Shown: in pieces, positions 8,391-17,583 of the stretch
Numbering within the stretch: position 1 is the stretch's first letter
Layout: each line of letters starts with the position of its first letter
DNA from: DASQZK01 sp963771005
GTDB lineage: Bacteria; Bacteroidota; Bacteroidia; Bacteroidales; GCA-2748055
Assembly: GCA_963771005.1 (NCBI GenBank)
Contig: CAVYRO010000002.1
Span: 310,001-374,000 of the forward strand
DNA length: 64,000 nucleotides
Direction of reading: 5' to 3'
Translations under genes and position numbers: made by a program
Notes under the pieces: generated by a model
What the model saw: the letters and a program-made list of their open reading frames with translations, nothing else
Told to the model about the DNA's origin: nothing
Database searches by the model: none

Positions 8391-8984
8391 TCAATCACTT
8401 TGTTTATCTTTATTTTTCTGAATATCCTGGGCAGAACTCAGGTGTTTCTCGAGTACCGGGATATTTTTATCGATCCAATTATCAAGTTCATCATTCGCGA
8501 CATTTTCTCCGGCCTTTTTAAATTTGGAGATGTCTTCCTTATGGTCTTTGATCACCATATTGACGAATTCCCTGCTGAATTCATTACTCGATTTCGTTTT
8601 CATTTCATCCAGCTTCTTTTTATGCTCCCGGTCAAGTTTTTCGGGTACATTGATATTCATATCCTTTGCAATATTCTGCAATTTCATATCGGCATCGGCA
8701 TGATTCTTTGCAAGCATCATACCCAGGTCCCGGACTTCTTTTGAGTTACCCCTTTCCTGGGCCATCATCCCGAGTTGTCTTTCCATCATTCCATCCATCA
8801 TGGCTTTTTTCACAAATTTATTCGTTTTGGAATCTTTCCATGTTGAATTATCAGGGTTCGTTCTATATTCCTTATTCTGCTTCCCCTGCATATTTTCTTT
8901 TTCTTTGCCATCTGTCATTTTGTTCTGTGCAAAAATTCCCATGCTTATGGCACATAACATCGTTATTAAACTAAACCTTTTCAT
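8391..8984 (-). CDS. DUF4142 exported protein (2)
   Basis: A paralogue of the protein at 6894-7628, without its low-complexity repeats. The frame is open to 9014, but the ATG at 8984 (MKRFSLITML) starts a clean signal peptide ending at GIFAQ. The DUF4142 domain follows: MMERQLGMMAQERGNSKEVRDLG, a KNHADADMKL helix, and KDHKEDISKFKKAG near the C-terminus. It is expected in the periplasm. The pair is separated by the 224-bp inverted repeat, which probably entered between duplicated genes. Confidence 0.87.
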   Translation of the reverse strand: MKRFSLITMLCAISMGIFAQNKMTDGKEKENMQGKQNKEYRTNPDNSTWKDSKTNKFVKKAMMDGMMERQLGMMAQERGNSKEVRDLGMMLAKNHADADMKLQNIAKDMNINVPEKLDREHKKKLDEMKTKSSNEFSREFVNMVIKDHKEDISKFKKAGENVANDELDNWIDKNIPVLEKHLSSAQDIQKNKDKQSD

Positions 8985-9370
8985 AATCTGTATTTTTTTA
9001 AATTTTACTATCATTTTTATTCAATCAAGGTTTCCAGAGCAACAGGCGCTAAAGGAATTCATTCCTGACATGAAGTTGCCCTTTTAACACCAGATTCAGA
9101 GATTGATATTTTCGGTTTTCAACCGGCAAGCCGGTTAATTTAAAGGATGAAAATACTGTGCCATTGCGGCCTAAATAATGTACAGGCCCGCAATGCCGGT
9201 ATAGCTCCGCCGCAGAAAACAGAATCTGCGGGAATACCTCAAATGAAGATGGTATTCTGGTGACATAATTTCACATGTGTGTAAGAAGCTTCACGGTGAG
9301 AGACACATTTATTTTGATGGAAATTCAAAACTAAATCAGGCCTTCTTTGTTTCACAGGAAACCACAAAAA

Positions 9371-9703
9371 ATGGAAAAAAATAAGAAAATACCGAGAAAG
9401 GGTGCCGGGGAGTATCTTCCGGGATACCCTGAAAGTCCCGAACGTGAGGATATATATAATCAGGAAGAAGAAAAGGCGGAAATAAGTCCTGAGAATCCAG
9501 CTAAAAACAAGAAAAAGGAGAAGGTATTCAGAAAGGCAAACGAGAAGGATTTTGAAGATCTGGAAACGGGTAGTGACTTGGATGTTCCTGGCTCTCAGCG
9601 AGATGAGGAAGATGAGGATTATGGTCTTGACGATGAAGAAAATGATTACTATAGCCTGGGAGGTGAAAATCATGAGGATCTCGAGGATGACTGGGGCGAC
9701 TGA
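9371..9703 (+). CDS. Small acidic hypothetical protein
   Basis: A protein of about 110 aa with a lysine-rich start (MEKNKKIPRK) and a strongly acidic second half full of D and E, ending in DDWGD. It contains YLPGYPESPEREDIYNQEEE, a phrase I associate with small conserved cytoplasmic Bacteroidota proteins of unknown function. The frame is open upstream to 9347, but the ATG at 9371 fits that family best. It is probably intrinsically disordered. It precedes the UspA gene on the same strand by about 100 bp. Confidence 0.7.
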   Translation: MEKNKKIPRKGAGEYLPGYPESPEREDIYNQEEEKAEISPENPAKNKKKEKVFRKANEKDFEDLETGSDLDVPGSQRDEEDEDYGLDDEENDYYSLGGENHEDLEDDWGD

Positions 9704-9809
9704 GGCTAACATGCTATGAAAGGGTTGATCAGGGTATCCCGCATCTTCCTGCTTTTCAAATACCGGGAAGGAGTTGTCCTCCCCGGTTTGTATTATAAAC
9801 TCAACTATC

Positions 9810-10322
9810 ATGACTAAAAAATCAACCGGCCCGGCTCCCCGGGCTGCAACCATGAACCACGTCCTAATAGCTCTCGATTATGATCCCACCGCGCAGAAGG
9901 TCGCTGAAACCGGGTATTCTCTTGCCAAATCTATGAATGCGGAGGTGACCATTCTTCATGTAGTTGCCGATGCAATTTATTATACATCCAGGGAATATTC
10001 ACCGGTAATGGGTTTTACCGGCTTCAATGATGTCGGGGCTCTGCCGTATCTAAATCTCGATGCCCTTAAACAGGCTGCCGAGCGCTTTCTGAATGAAACA
10101 AGGAAACATCTTGGAGATCCTTCGATTAAAACCTTTATCGGAGAAGGTGATGATGCCACGGCCATTCTTGATGCAGCTAAAAAAATTAAAGCCGATCTCA
10201 TTGTGGTTGGTACCCACAGCCAGAGATGGCTCGAAAAGATCCTGATCGGAAGTGTTACTGAGGAAATTCTCGAAAAGACCGATATACCCTTATTCATTGT
10301 CCCTACCCGGAAGAAAAAATGA
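9810..10322 (+). CDS. Universal stress protein UspA-like
   Basis: A single-domain Usp of about 170 aa. The core begins MNHVLIALDYDP at the ATG at 9852 and ends with IVVGTHSQRWLEKILIGSVTEEIL, the nucleotide-binding loop of this family (G-x2-S/G-x9-GS), then IPLFIVP. An ATG at 9810 would add 14 residues rich in Thr/Pro/Ala. Either start is possible, and the shorter one matches homologues. Usp proteins bind ATP or AMP and act in stress tolerance. Confidence 0.88.
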   Translation: MTKKSTGPAPRAATMNHVLIALDYDPTAQKVAETGYSLAKSMNAEVTILHVVADAIYYTSREYSPVMGFTGFNDVGALPYLNLDALKQAAERFLNETRKHLGDPSIKTFIGEGDDATAILDAAKKIKADLIVVGTHSQRWLEKILIGSVTEEILEKTDIPLFIVPTRKKK

Positions 10323-10389
10323 TACGCAAATTGACTAAAAATACAGCCGGAAAGGTATTCATGACTTCATGTCGTGTTGGAGATTTTTC

Positions 10390-10812
10390 ATGAGATACAT
10401 TATCTTTTATATAAATGTCTTTTTTATCCTGACACTTCTCAGTACATGCAGATTCACGGATCAACCCGTGGGGAAGCATGATTATCAGGGCGCACTTATT
10501 GGACACTGGCAGGGGACTCTGAGTGATTATTACAAGGAGAATATTAATTTCAGGAAGAACAAAACCTATGAATCTCAATTACAATCGGGAGGATTTATTG
10601 GAAATACAATGTCTCAGGGCATCCATAAAGTCGCAGCTGGGACATGGAATCTTGCCGGTGATTCCCTTTTGCTCACAACGGGAAAAGCAACTACTGACAC
10701 TCTCTTCATGAAATCGGGTTTATACAAAATTGTTTCCCTTTCCGGGAATGAACTCAAAATCCGGAATTCGAAAGGGAATATCTCTGTTTTTAAGAGGATA
10801 CACGGAATGTGA
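10390..10812 (+). CDS. Putative lipoprotein, hypothetical
   Basis: A 140-aa protein from the ATG at 10390. The N-terminus is a hydrophobic signal ending in a lipobox-like LSTC, with the cysteine at residue 20. The mature part begins a beta-rich domain with GHWQGTLSDYY, resembling the small lipocalin-like lipoproteins of Bacteroidota (GxWxG at the first strand). It probably sits on the outer membrane or in the periplasm. No partner gene is evident. Confidence 0.62.
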   Translation: MRYIIFYINVFFILTLLSTCRFTDQPVGKHDYQGALIGHWQGTLSDYYKENINFRKNKTYESQLQSGGFIGNTMSQGIHKVAAGTWNLAGDSLLLTTGKATTDTLFMKSGLYKIVSLSGNELKIRNSKGNISVFKRIHGM

Positions 10813-10921
10813 TGGCGGAGCTGCAAGGGCCGGAGATATGAACAGTTTTTTGTTGAAAAATAATTGATATCCAGATGTTTAATGTTCATGAAATTCCGGA
10901 ACTTTACGCAAAGTCATATTC

Positions 10922-11443
10922 ATGATCGGTCGGATTAATAAGTCGCCCCAGCTGGAGATATTCAAAATTCCCCTCCGGCATCAGATCAGAGAGGATCATG
11001 AATTGGTCCGGCTTTCCGGCCAGATCAACTGGGACAGAATTACCTCAGCTTTAAGCATCCATTATTCACCTGATAAGGGGCGAAGAGCCATTCCGGTCAG
11101 AAAAATTGCAGGGTTGCTCATCCTGAAGGCTCTTCTGGGAAAGACCGATGAAAGCATTCTAACGGATTGGCTCGGAAATCCAAATATCCAGTATTTCTGC
11201 GGGGAAATCTATCAACAATACCTTCCGCCTTGCAACAGGTCCGAACTGGTCAGATTCCGGAAACGCATAGGAGAGGAGGGTATGAGTGTTATATTTTCGT
11301 CCGAAGTAAAAGAAATGATCAGCCTGTATAAAAAGGAAAAAGAAACTCCTGTCTCGAGGAGTAAATCAGCCCCGCATTTTTTACAGCTTATCCGAAATTT
11401 TTTCGCGGGTAACAGACCTGATAATAAACGGGTTAAGCATTGA
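10922..11443 (+). pseudogene. Truncated IS5-type transposase, N-terminal part only
   Basis: The 173 aa match the N-terminal (DUF772-like) domain of IS5/IS1182-type transposases: NWDRITSALSIHYSPDKGRRA, VRKIAGLLILKALLGKTDE, LGNPNIQYFCGE and RFRKRIGEEGM. The DDE catalytic domain that should follow is missing. After about residue 130 the sequence becomes a basic tail and then stops. No terminal inverted repeats were recognised. It is a dead element, unless the DNA-binding part was kept as a small regulator. Confidence 0.8.
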
Positions 11444-11974
11444 TTTCTATCTGCGTATTTACCTAATCCTACCTGTCGTCGGGGACTGATATCCCGGAAG
11501 TCCTGTATTCAAAAGGAATAATTTTTTTTAGACGCTCCCTTTTTGAACCTATCCAAGGATATTATGTTACTGCTATGGATGGGCCGGAAGGTATGTAAAT
11601 AATTAATTGTAAATAACTTCACCCTGAACGACCGGGCCAGAGTAAGCGACAGAAAAAAACCTGACAAATCTTCAATAATGGGCATGAATCCGAATCATAT
11701 ACCGGAAACCAGTAATCCCTGTATTAAAAGGAGTGTCCATATAATAAATCCTGCCGGAAACGCACAGGATAAAATCTCCATTCTCCCTCTCTGTAATACA
11801 TCCTGAATCCATGAAGGGGAGCAAAAGATCCCAATCATCCGCGGTTTTCATAAGTACAGGCATCTCTTCCATAACCGCACTACTGCTCAACGAAAAGACA
11901 GGTCGACATTCCTCTCCTGGCAGTTCGGCCTTTAATTACCCGGTCAGAAGAAAAAAATAACATTCGAATACATT
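11444..11974. other. Intergenic, nothing recognised
   Basis: I see no supported gene in these 531 bp. A minus-strand open frame at 11672-11890 uses a TTG start and resembles nothing I know. The stretch may include decayed remains of the transposase element upstream, but no terminal repeat or target duplication could be found. Confidence 0.5.
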
Positions 11975-12763
11975 ATGAACAGAACCATCAGAAAAATTGT
12001 AAACTTTCCGAAAAGGAAGGACTGGAAAGGATATAAATTGACCAGGAAGTCCTGGTTTTTATCCTTTTTTGCGGTAAAGCCTATGTCTGCCTATGAAAAG
12101 TACCCCGAAGATTATTTGCGGGCATTCGAGATCGACAGAAATGAATTATGCAGGGACAGGAACCTGCTGAACGAGGTTATGAATATAAAATATTCAGGCA
12201 AAGGGCCTAGTGTTCTTATGTCTGTGCGGGAAATGATAAATCTGCATAATCTTGCTAAAAAAGCGGCAAAGCTAGAGGGAGAGATGGCCGAGGTGGGAGT
12301 ATACCAGGGAGGTTCATCAAAGATAATCTCCAGTGTAAAAGGCGACAAGCCCCTGCATTTGTTCGATACCTTTGAAGGATTGCCAAAACCTGATAAATCC
12401 TACGATGAAAATATGATCGAAGGGGACATGAATAATACTTCTATGGAGCTGGTTAAAATGACGCTCAGCGGATTTGAGAACATTTATCTTTACAAGGGTT
12501 ATTTCCCGGAGACGGCTACCACGATCAGTGATAAGAGGTTTTGTTTCGTGAACAATGATACGGATATTTATTCCAGTACCCAGTCATTTCTAGAATTTTT
12601 CTATCCCAGGATGGTAAGAGGAGGAATAATTTTAACGCATGATTACAATGATACGAGAACGCCAGGAGTCAGGAAAGCATTTGATGAATTTTTCGCAAGC
12701 CGACCTGAACCCATTGTTGAAATTTGGGATACACAGGCTTATGTTATTAAACAAACTTGTTAA
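11975..12763 (+). CDS. TylF/MycF-family O-methyltransferase
   Basis: A 262-aa SAM-dependent methyltransferase of the macrocin O-methyltransferase type, which methylates sugar hydroxyls. Visible motifs are the SAM-binding segment AEVGVYQGGSSKII (about residue 108), LFDTFEGLP, the metal/substrate region VNNDTDIYSST and GGIILTHDYND. The usual LDVDLY is here NDTDIY, which keeps the aspartate pair. It lies next to two polysaccharide glycosyltransferases on the opposite strand and is likely to modify a surface or secreted glycan. Confidence 0.88.
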   Translation: MNRTIRKIVNFPKRKDWKGYKLTRKSWFLSFFAVKPMSAYEKYPEDYLRAFEIDRNELCRDRNLLNEVMNIKYSGKGPSVLMSVREMINLHNLAKKAAKLEGEMAEVGVYQGGSSKIISSVKGDKPLHLFDTFEGLPKPDKSYDENMIEGDMNNTSMELVKMTLSGFENIYLYKGYFPETATTISDKRFCFVNNDTDIYSSTQSFLEFFYPRMVRGGIILTHDYNDTRTPGVRKAFDEFFASRPEPIVEIWDTQAYVIKQTC

Positions 12764-12798
12764 GTGCAAACTCCTGATCTTCTAAAATGACAGTCAAA

Positions 12799-13578
12799 TC
12801 AGATATGGGTGGTTCTCCAGGCGAGTTTTCTTCTCCGTGAGGACCGTCTGATATCCTTGATCACGACACGGATTTTTTCCCTGATGATCAGCCAAATAAA
12901 TAAAGTATTACCGATCAGGTAACGGCGCCATAACCGCTCGGGCTCACTGATAAACCGAGAGAACCACTCCAGACCCAGGTAGATCATCCACCGGGGTGCT
13001 CTATTTTTATTTCCTGCATAAAAATCGAAGACAGCTCCGATACAACAGATTCTTTTTGCCGCCAGGGAATCAAAGTTCTCATATGCCCATTTTTCCTGTT
13101 TAGGTGCCGTCATTCCTATGAACAATACATCCGGATTATACAAATTGACCGCTTTAATCATCCTGGCATTATCTGCCTTTGAAAATTCTTTTACATAAGG
13201 GGGGGAGAAGGAATGAACTTTCACTTTTGGGAATTCCAAAGCCGCTTTCTCGGTGATCCTTTTTAATGTAGAATCATCACATCCAAGAAAGAAACAGCTG
13301 CCGCTGTTGAGGTTCAGCCTTCGCATCTCGTATTCAAAGAGATCTGCTCCCGCTATCTTCTTCAGCCTTGAGCCTTTCAGAAAACGTGATGCATATACGA
13401 CACTGATGCCATCCGGCAACAGGATATCGGAGGTGCCAAGAGCTTTGGCAAAAATCCTGTCCTTTTGTGCCATATTGAATGAATGTGCATTGATCGTATT
13501 GATCATCAGCTTTTTATCTTCAGGCAAATACGAAAGGGGGGCACCGAACAACGAGGAACTGGATAATTGGTATTTCAT
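12799..13578 (-). CDS. WecG/TagA/CpsF family glycosyltransferase (GT26)
   Basis: A 259-aa GT26-type enzyme, which transfers an N-acetylmannosamine-type sugar onto a lipid-linked acceptor. Hallmarks are LLPDGISVVYASRFLKG near residue 54, KIAGADLFEYEM, GCDDSTL and the conserved APKQEKWAYEN (about 160). The C-terminal segment GLEWFSRFISEPERLWRRYL is the typical membrane-associating tail. It is convergent with the methyltransferase and co-directional with the GT4 gene at 13681, together forming a small exopolysaccharide or O-antigen module. Confidence 0.9.
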   Translation of the reverse strand: MKYQLSSSSLFGAPLSYLPEDKKLMINTINAHSFNMAQKDRIFAKALGTSDILLPDGISVVYASRFLKGSRLKKIAGADLFEYEMRRLNLNSGSCFFLGCDDSTLKRITEKAALEFPKVKVHSFSPPYVKEFSKADNARMIKAVNLYNPDVLFIGMTAPKQEKWAYENFDSLAAKRICCIGAVFDFYAGNKNRAPRWMIYLGLEWFSRFISEPERLWRRYLIGNTLFIWLIIREKIRVVIKDIRRSSRRRKLAWRTTHI

Positions 13579-13680
13579 GATAACTCATTTATTTTCTTAA
13601 TGTAAACCAAAGGCTTATTACTATCCGGAAGGGCAGTATTAGATACGTCCGGCAGGTTGTCAATGTTTCATATTATCAGA

Positions 13681-14880
13681 TTAGGGCATGATAGCCGCTT
13701 TTTTGGGTTTTCCTTCCTGTAACTCCGGGAATAGCAACCGGTCTGATGTTTCTGAAAAAATTTTCACCATCTGGTTGACATTACTTTTACCCATTATTAA
13801 TTCACGGGAAGCAGATGCCATTTTTAAAAGGTTTTCCGGGCTCTCATTGATCCTTCTCTCCATGGCTTCCATTAGGCTTCGGAGATCATTTTCCCTAAAG
13901 CGGTAACCCGTCAGATCTTCAAGCACCAGGTCGTCTTCGGTACCGTCCGCTTTCCCTGCAATGCAGGTTTTCCCCCAGAACATAGCCTGGTTGAGGGCGA
14001 GTCCGCCTGTACCCGGCAGAACAAAGCAGTCAGAAGCAGCGAAATAGGGATCCACCCCCTCGATGATCCTCCCCAGGTAAAGAATATTGGGGTCTTGCGA
14101 TTCTTTTATTTTTTCTTCAATAAGATGCCGGAGAGGTCCGTCACCGATTATAACCAGCTTTATGTTAACATATTTTCTCCTCAGTTCCGTAAATGCATCC
14201 AGCAGGAGGTCGATCCTTTTTTCAGGGATCAGTCCTCCAACATAAAGGAAAGTAACGAAAGGATCCAGTTTAAGATCTTTTCTTATCTTATAGCTTTGAT
14301 CAAGGATCGAGGGAGATTCTTCAATGAGCCCGTCCGTTTCAATACCATTAAAGCATGTCTCGATCAACACGGGATCAACTCCTATGGATCCCAAATATTT
14401 CGTAGCCGTCGTACTGTATGTCAGATGGAAATCAGCCCTGGAGAAGAAAAGGAAGGCAAGCTTGTTTTTGAGGGTCATCATCGGCCCCCTGGCGCGTCCC
14501 GGTTCCCAGCCGCAGGTCCAGAATACCAGTTTTTTTTTCTTCTTTGCTATCCACTTTGATATCTTCCTGAGGGAAAGATCGCCGCTTATTCCCTGCATAA
14601 TGACCAGGTCCGGATCATCTTTTCTCAGACTCCGGTACATGCCTGAATTAACCACGAAATGTAGCCGGAAAACTATGAAAAGCCTGATGGGAAACCCCTT
14701 TTCCCTGAAGGAAACCTTTCCGGTGTAGGATGGACGCCCGTCTTCTTTTTTCTTAGTTCCGTGGTAAACGATAAGCTCGGCTCTTCCAGCCAGAGCTTGT
14801 GAAAGCTTCCGGTAAAAAGTTATCCGGTAGGGCTGGAGCATGGGTGTGATCAGGATGATCTTCTTAAGATCAGACTTCAT
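13681..14880 (-). CDS. GT4-like glycosyltransferase
   Basis: A 399-aa GT-B enzyme. The C-terminal donor domain shows YVGGLIPEKRIDLLLDAF (about 215-232) and IIGDGPLRHLIEE. The usual EX7E active-site signature is altered: the segment reads VLPGTGGLALNQAMFWGK, so the glutamates are not at the expected places. The N-terminal acceptor domain lacks the classic GG start. It may be a divergent but active clade. It precedes the WecG-like gene in the same direction with about 100 bp between them. Confidence 0.82.
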   Translation of the reverse strand: MKSDLKKIILITPMLQPYRITFYRKLSQALAGRAELIVYHGTKKKEDGRPSYTGKVSFREKGFPIRLFIVFRLHFVVNSGMYRSLRKDDPDLVIMQGISGDLSLRKISKWIAKKKKKLVFWTCGWEPGRARGPMMTLKNKLAFLFFSRADFHLTYSTTATKYLGSIGVDPVLIETCFNGIETDGLIEESPSILDQSYKIRKDLKLDPFVTFLYVGGLIPEKRIDLLLDAFTELRRKYVNIKLVIIGDGPLRHLIEEKIKESQDPNILYLGRIIEGVDPYFAASDCFVLPGTGGLALNQAMFWGKTCIAGKADGTEDDLVLEDLTGYRFRENDLRSLMEAMERRINESPENLLKMASASRELIMGKSNVNQMVKIFSETSDRLLFPELQEGKPKKAAIMP

Positions 14881-15214
14881 GTTAATCTCAGGTTAGGGGA
14901 AACAAAGCAGGCAAACTTACATTAATTTTTTATATTCGTTTCATCGGGCTTTGGCCGTGGAGAAAATGAGAATTGTCCTCCTGGCTGAAAAAATTTATCT
15001 AATATGTTCATTTTCCAGAAGTAAAACTGAACATAGCATGAAAAGCCGAAATGCTTTAAAAATATGGACTAAGAAAAATTAAGCGTGAAAATTTATGTTA
15101 AATAGGCTCATATTCAGATCGTTATTCAAATATACAAAATATTTGAAATAATTTTGATTTAAATAATATCATTTTTTTTTAAAATCTTCCGCAGGAATTT
15201 TTCGGGAAGGCTCT
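14881..15214. other. Intergenic AT-rich spacer, nothing recognised
   Basis: This is an AT-rich stretch between the GT4 start and the end of the barrel-protein gene, both on the minus strand. It presumably contains the GT4 promoter, but I cannot point to a convincing -33/-7 pair. Confidence 0.5.
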
Positions 15215-15964
15215 TCATTTAAAAACATATCCGAGGGTCAGCCTGAACCGGTTATATGTTTCTGTCCGGTCACGTTCCCGGACCCACTGATGCCTTGGAA
15301 GAAGATGATAGTTCAGTTCCTGGTAATTCCATGAAAAGCTGAAGTTGAAGGAGGCGTTCTCACTAAGGATCTTCTCGACGCCTATCCCGGCAATGGCAAG
15401 CGGACCGCCGCTTCCTGTATAGGAATAGTCCCAGTCGGCATCTCTTTTTTCGGCCGGCAGAGAATAACCGGTTTTAAAATAAAAAATAGGGGAGACCGTG
15501 TTTTGTGACATCCGGAACCTGACAAAGACGGAAACCGGGATCTGGAGCCATTCATAAAATTCAATGCCTAATTCCGTTCCGGCTGTAAAGTAAGGCTGGA
15601 AACGATACCCATAGCCTGCGCTTATCCCGGGGATCACCGTTTTGCCTATGTTATGGTTTCCGGAATGAATGAGGAGTGCCCCGTTCAGATTGAATTCCGA
15701 TCCCCTCCGGTTAAAGACAAAGGCTTTATATTCAAAGGGCTTTTCATGCCTGATCGTATCTATAATGGAAGCTTCAAAGGACAGGATATCCCCTGCATGA
15801 TTGAGGATCCGGATATTGTTCCGGACACTGTCGTTCAGGATCAGGCCGTGGATCACACTTCCGTTCTTAAGGTAAAGGACATCTTCCTTATGCTGGGCTG
15901 ATGCATTAATGACGAAAAGGAAAAATATAACGAAAGTAATTCCGGTGCGGTGAACAGGATTCAT
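15215..15964 (-). CDS. Predicted outer-membrane beta-barrel protein
   Basis: A 249-aa exported protein. The signal peptide ends at NASAQ (about residue 24). A short segment, VLYLKNGSVIHGLIL, follows and resembles the SH3-like N-terminal region seen in Bacteroidota barrel proteins. The rest alternates aromatic and polar residues in amphipathic strands and ends in RFRLTLGYVFK, with a C-terminal aromatic typical of outer-membrane barrels. Specific function unknown. Confidence 0.72.
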   Translation of the reverse strand: MNPVHRTGITFVIFFLFVINASAQHKEDVLYLKNGSVIHGLILNDSVRNNIRILNHAGDILSFEASIIDTIRHEKPFEYKAFVFNRRGSEFNLNGALLIHSGNHNIGKTVIPGISAGYGYRFQPYFTAGTELGIEFYEWLQIPVSVFVRFRMSQNTVSPIFYFKTGYSLPAEKRDADWDYSYTGSGGPLAIAGIGVEKILSENASFNFSFSWNYQELNYHLLPRHQWVRERDRTETYNRFRLTLGYVFK

Positions 15965-16088
15965 TGGCAGGAGTATGTTTACTTATGATGCAAGGCAGGG
16001 CCAAACCGTTGCGTCATGAATATTTTTTCAGGCCAACGCATCTTCTTTGCCCGAATATCCATCTATCCGAAAACAAACCCTTGAACCC

Positions 16089-17387
16089 ATGAAAAAAACA
16101 ATCAGGAATCTGACATTTACCGGCCTTTTGATGCTCACACTTGCCGGTTGTAAGGAAAAGATCACCGATAGGTACGCTGTCAATTCTCCGGTCTATATGG
16201 ATGTACAGGCATTCAGGAAATCGGTGAAGATTACAGGTTCTGAGGATATCACCCAACCCGGAAAGATCTACTTCCAGGGGCACTATATCTTTATTAACGA
16301 ATCGCTGAAAGGAATACATGTCATCGACAACAGCAATCCGGAAGCTCCGAAAATCATATCCTTCATCGAGATCCCCGGTAATGTGGACATGGCGGTAAAG
16401 GACAGTATTCTTTTTGCCGACAGTTTTACCGATCTTGTAGCATTGAATATCAGTGATATACATAATATCCGGGAGGCAGGAAGAGTGGATAGTATCTTTC
16501 CCTATTCCCTTCCGCCACTTCAGATACAGAATGATCTGCCATTTGCCGCGGTCGATGCCGGCAAAGGTATAGTGGTGGGCTGGGAGACAAAAATTGTGGA
16601 GGAAGAAGTGGAACCCCTGCAACCCGGCACACGGTTCCTGGATGGGGGTATGATGATGTTTGACATGGCCACGGTGAACAGCAAGGTGAGTTATTCCGGT
16701 GGCGAATCCGGTTCTGCCTCCGTGGGTGTTGGCGGTTCCATGGCGCGGTTTACCATCTACGATAATTTCCTGTATACTGTCGACCAGTATAATCTCAAGG
16801 CATTTGATATCGATGATCTTTCCAGGCCACTACTGGTATCTGACCAGTCCGTAGGGTGGGGAGTGGAGACCGTCTTCCAGTACCGGAACAAACTTTTTTT
16901 CGGGACGCAGACCGGCATGATCATCTACGATCTCAGCAATCCTTCGAGTCCCGGCTACCTCTCATCCTACAATCATATCCGGAGCTGCGACCCCGTCGTT
17001 GTGGAAGGCAACTATGCATATGTAACGCTCCGCGCCGGAAATCTTTGTGGCGAAGCTACCAGCCAGCTGGATGTCATCGATGTTTCAAACATTACCGCAC
17101 CGAAATGGAAACAGTCCTACCCTATGCAGGAACCTTACGGACTGGGGGTGGACGGGAATACGCTGTTTATCTGTGACGGGCCTGCCGGACTGAAGGTTTA
17201 TAATGCAGAAGATCCGCATAACCTGGTCAAGATTGCATGGTTTGCCGATGTGAATGCATTCGATGTGATCCCGTATGACGGAATTTTAATGATGATCGGA
17301 AGCGGGGGGCTTTACCAGTATAATTATTCAGGACCTGATGAAATAACACTCCTTAGCCAAATACCAATCAACAGCCAGGGCAGGTAA
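16089..17387 (+). CDS. LVIVD-repeat beta-propeller lipoprotein
   Basis: A lipoprotein of about 432 aa. The ATG at 16089 (MKKTIRNL) gives a signal peptide ending in the lipobox LAGC; the frame is open a little further upstream. Repeats of the LVIVD type are visible, such as IHVIDNSNPEAPK, LVALNISDIHN, LKAFDIDDLSRP, MIIYDLSNPSSPG, LDVIDVSNITAPK and LKVYNAEDP, spaced like propeller blades. Such proteins sit on the outer membrane; no enzymatic residues are known. It stands alone on this strand. Confidence 0.87.
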   Translation: MKKTIRNLTFTGLLMLTLAGCKEKITDRYAVNSPVYMDVQAFRKSVKITGSEDITQPGKIYFQGHYIFINESLKGIHVIDNSNPEAPKIISFIEIPGNVDMAVKDSILFADSFTDLVALNISDIHNIREAGRVDSIFPYSLPPLQIQNDLPFAAVDAGKGIVVGWETKIVEEEVEPLQPGTRFLDGGMMMFDMATVNSKVSYSGGESGSASVGVGGSMARFTIYDNFLYTVDQYNLKAFDIDDLSRPLLVSDQSVGWGVETVFQYRNKLFFGTQTGMIIYDLSNPSSPGYLSSYNHIRSCDPVVVEGNYAYVTLRAGNLCGEATSQLDVIDVSNITAPKWKQSYPMQEPYGLGVDGNTLFICDGPAGLKVYNAEDPHNLVKIAWFADVNAFDVIPYDGILMMIGSGGLYQYNYSGPDEITLLSQIPINSQGR

Positions 17388-17399
17388 TCAGAGGTTACG

Positions 17400-17520
17400 C
17401 CCGAAGAATTTGGTGATCTGGTGATTTGTTGATTTATTGATTGAATTGTCATCTATCCAAAAATCAACCATTTCAAACCATTTCAAACCATATCAAACCT
17501 CAATTTCAAACCTTATCAAT
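17400..17520. repeat. Second copy of intergenic repeat family
   Basis: GAAGAATTTGGTGATCTGG and GATTTGTTGATTT units are followed by CAAACCATTT/CAAACCATAT units. This is the same two-part arrangement as at 100-380, but shorter. It lies between convergent genes (the LVIVD protein and PL11). Confidence 0.75.
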
Positions 17521-17583
17521 AATGCACATAAGGTTTCACAGGATTCGTAAAGAAAAGCTGCTTCAAATTTCTGGTTCTGACTG

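Noticed and set aside
9239..9853. 204-aa minus-strand open frame
   Set aside because: It is antisense to the acidic protein and the UspA start; its Phe/Leu-rich translation is the complement of acidic codons.
11672..11890. 72-aa minus-strand open frame
   Set aside because: TTG start, no family resemblance, no promoter; kept only as unexplained intergenic sequence.
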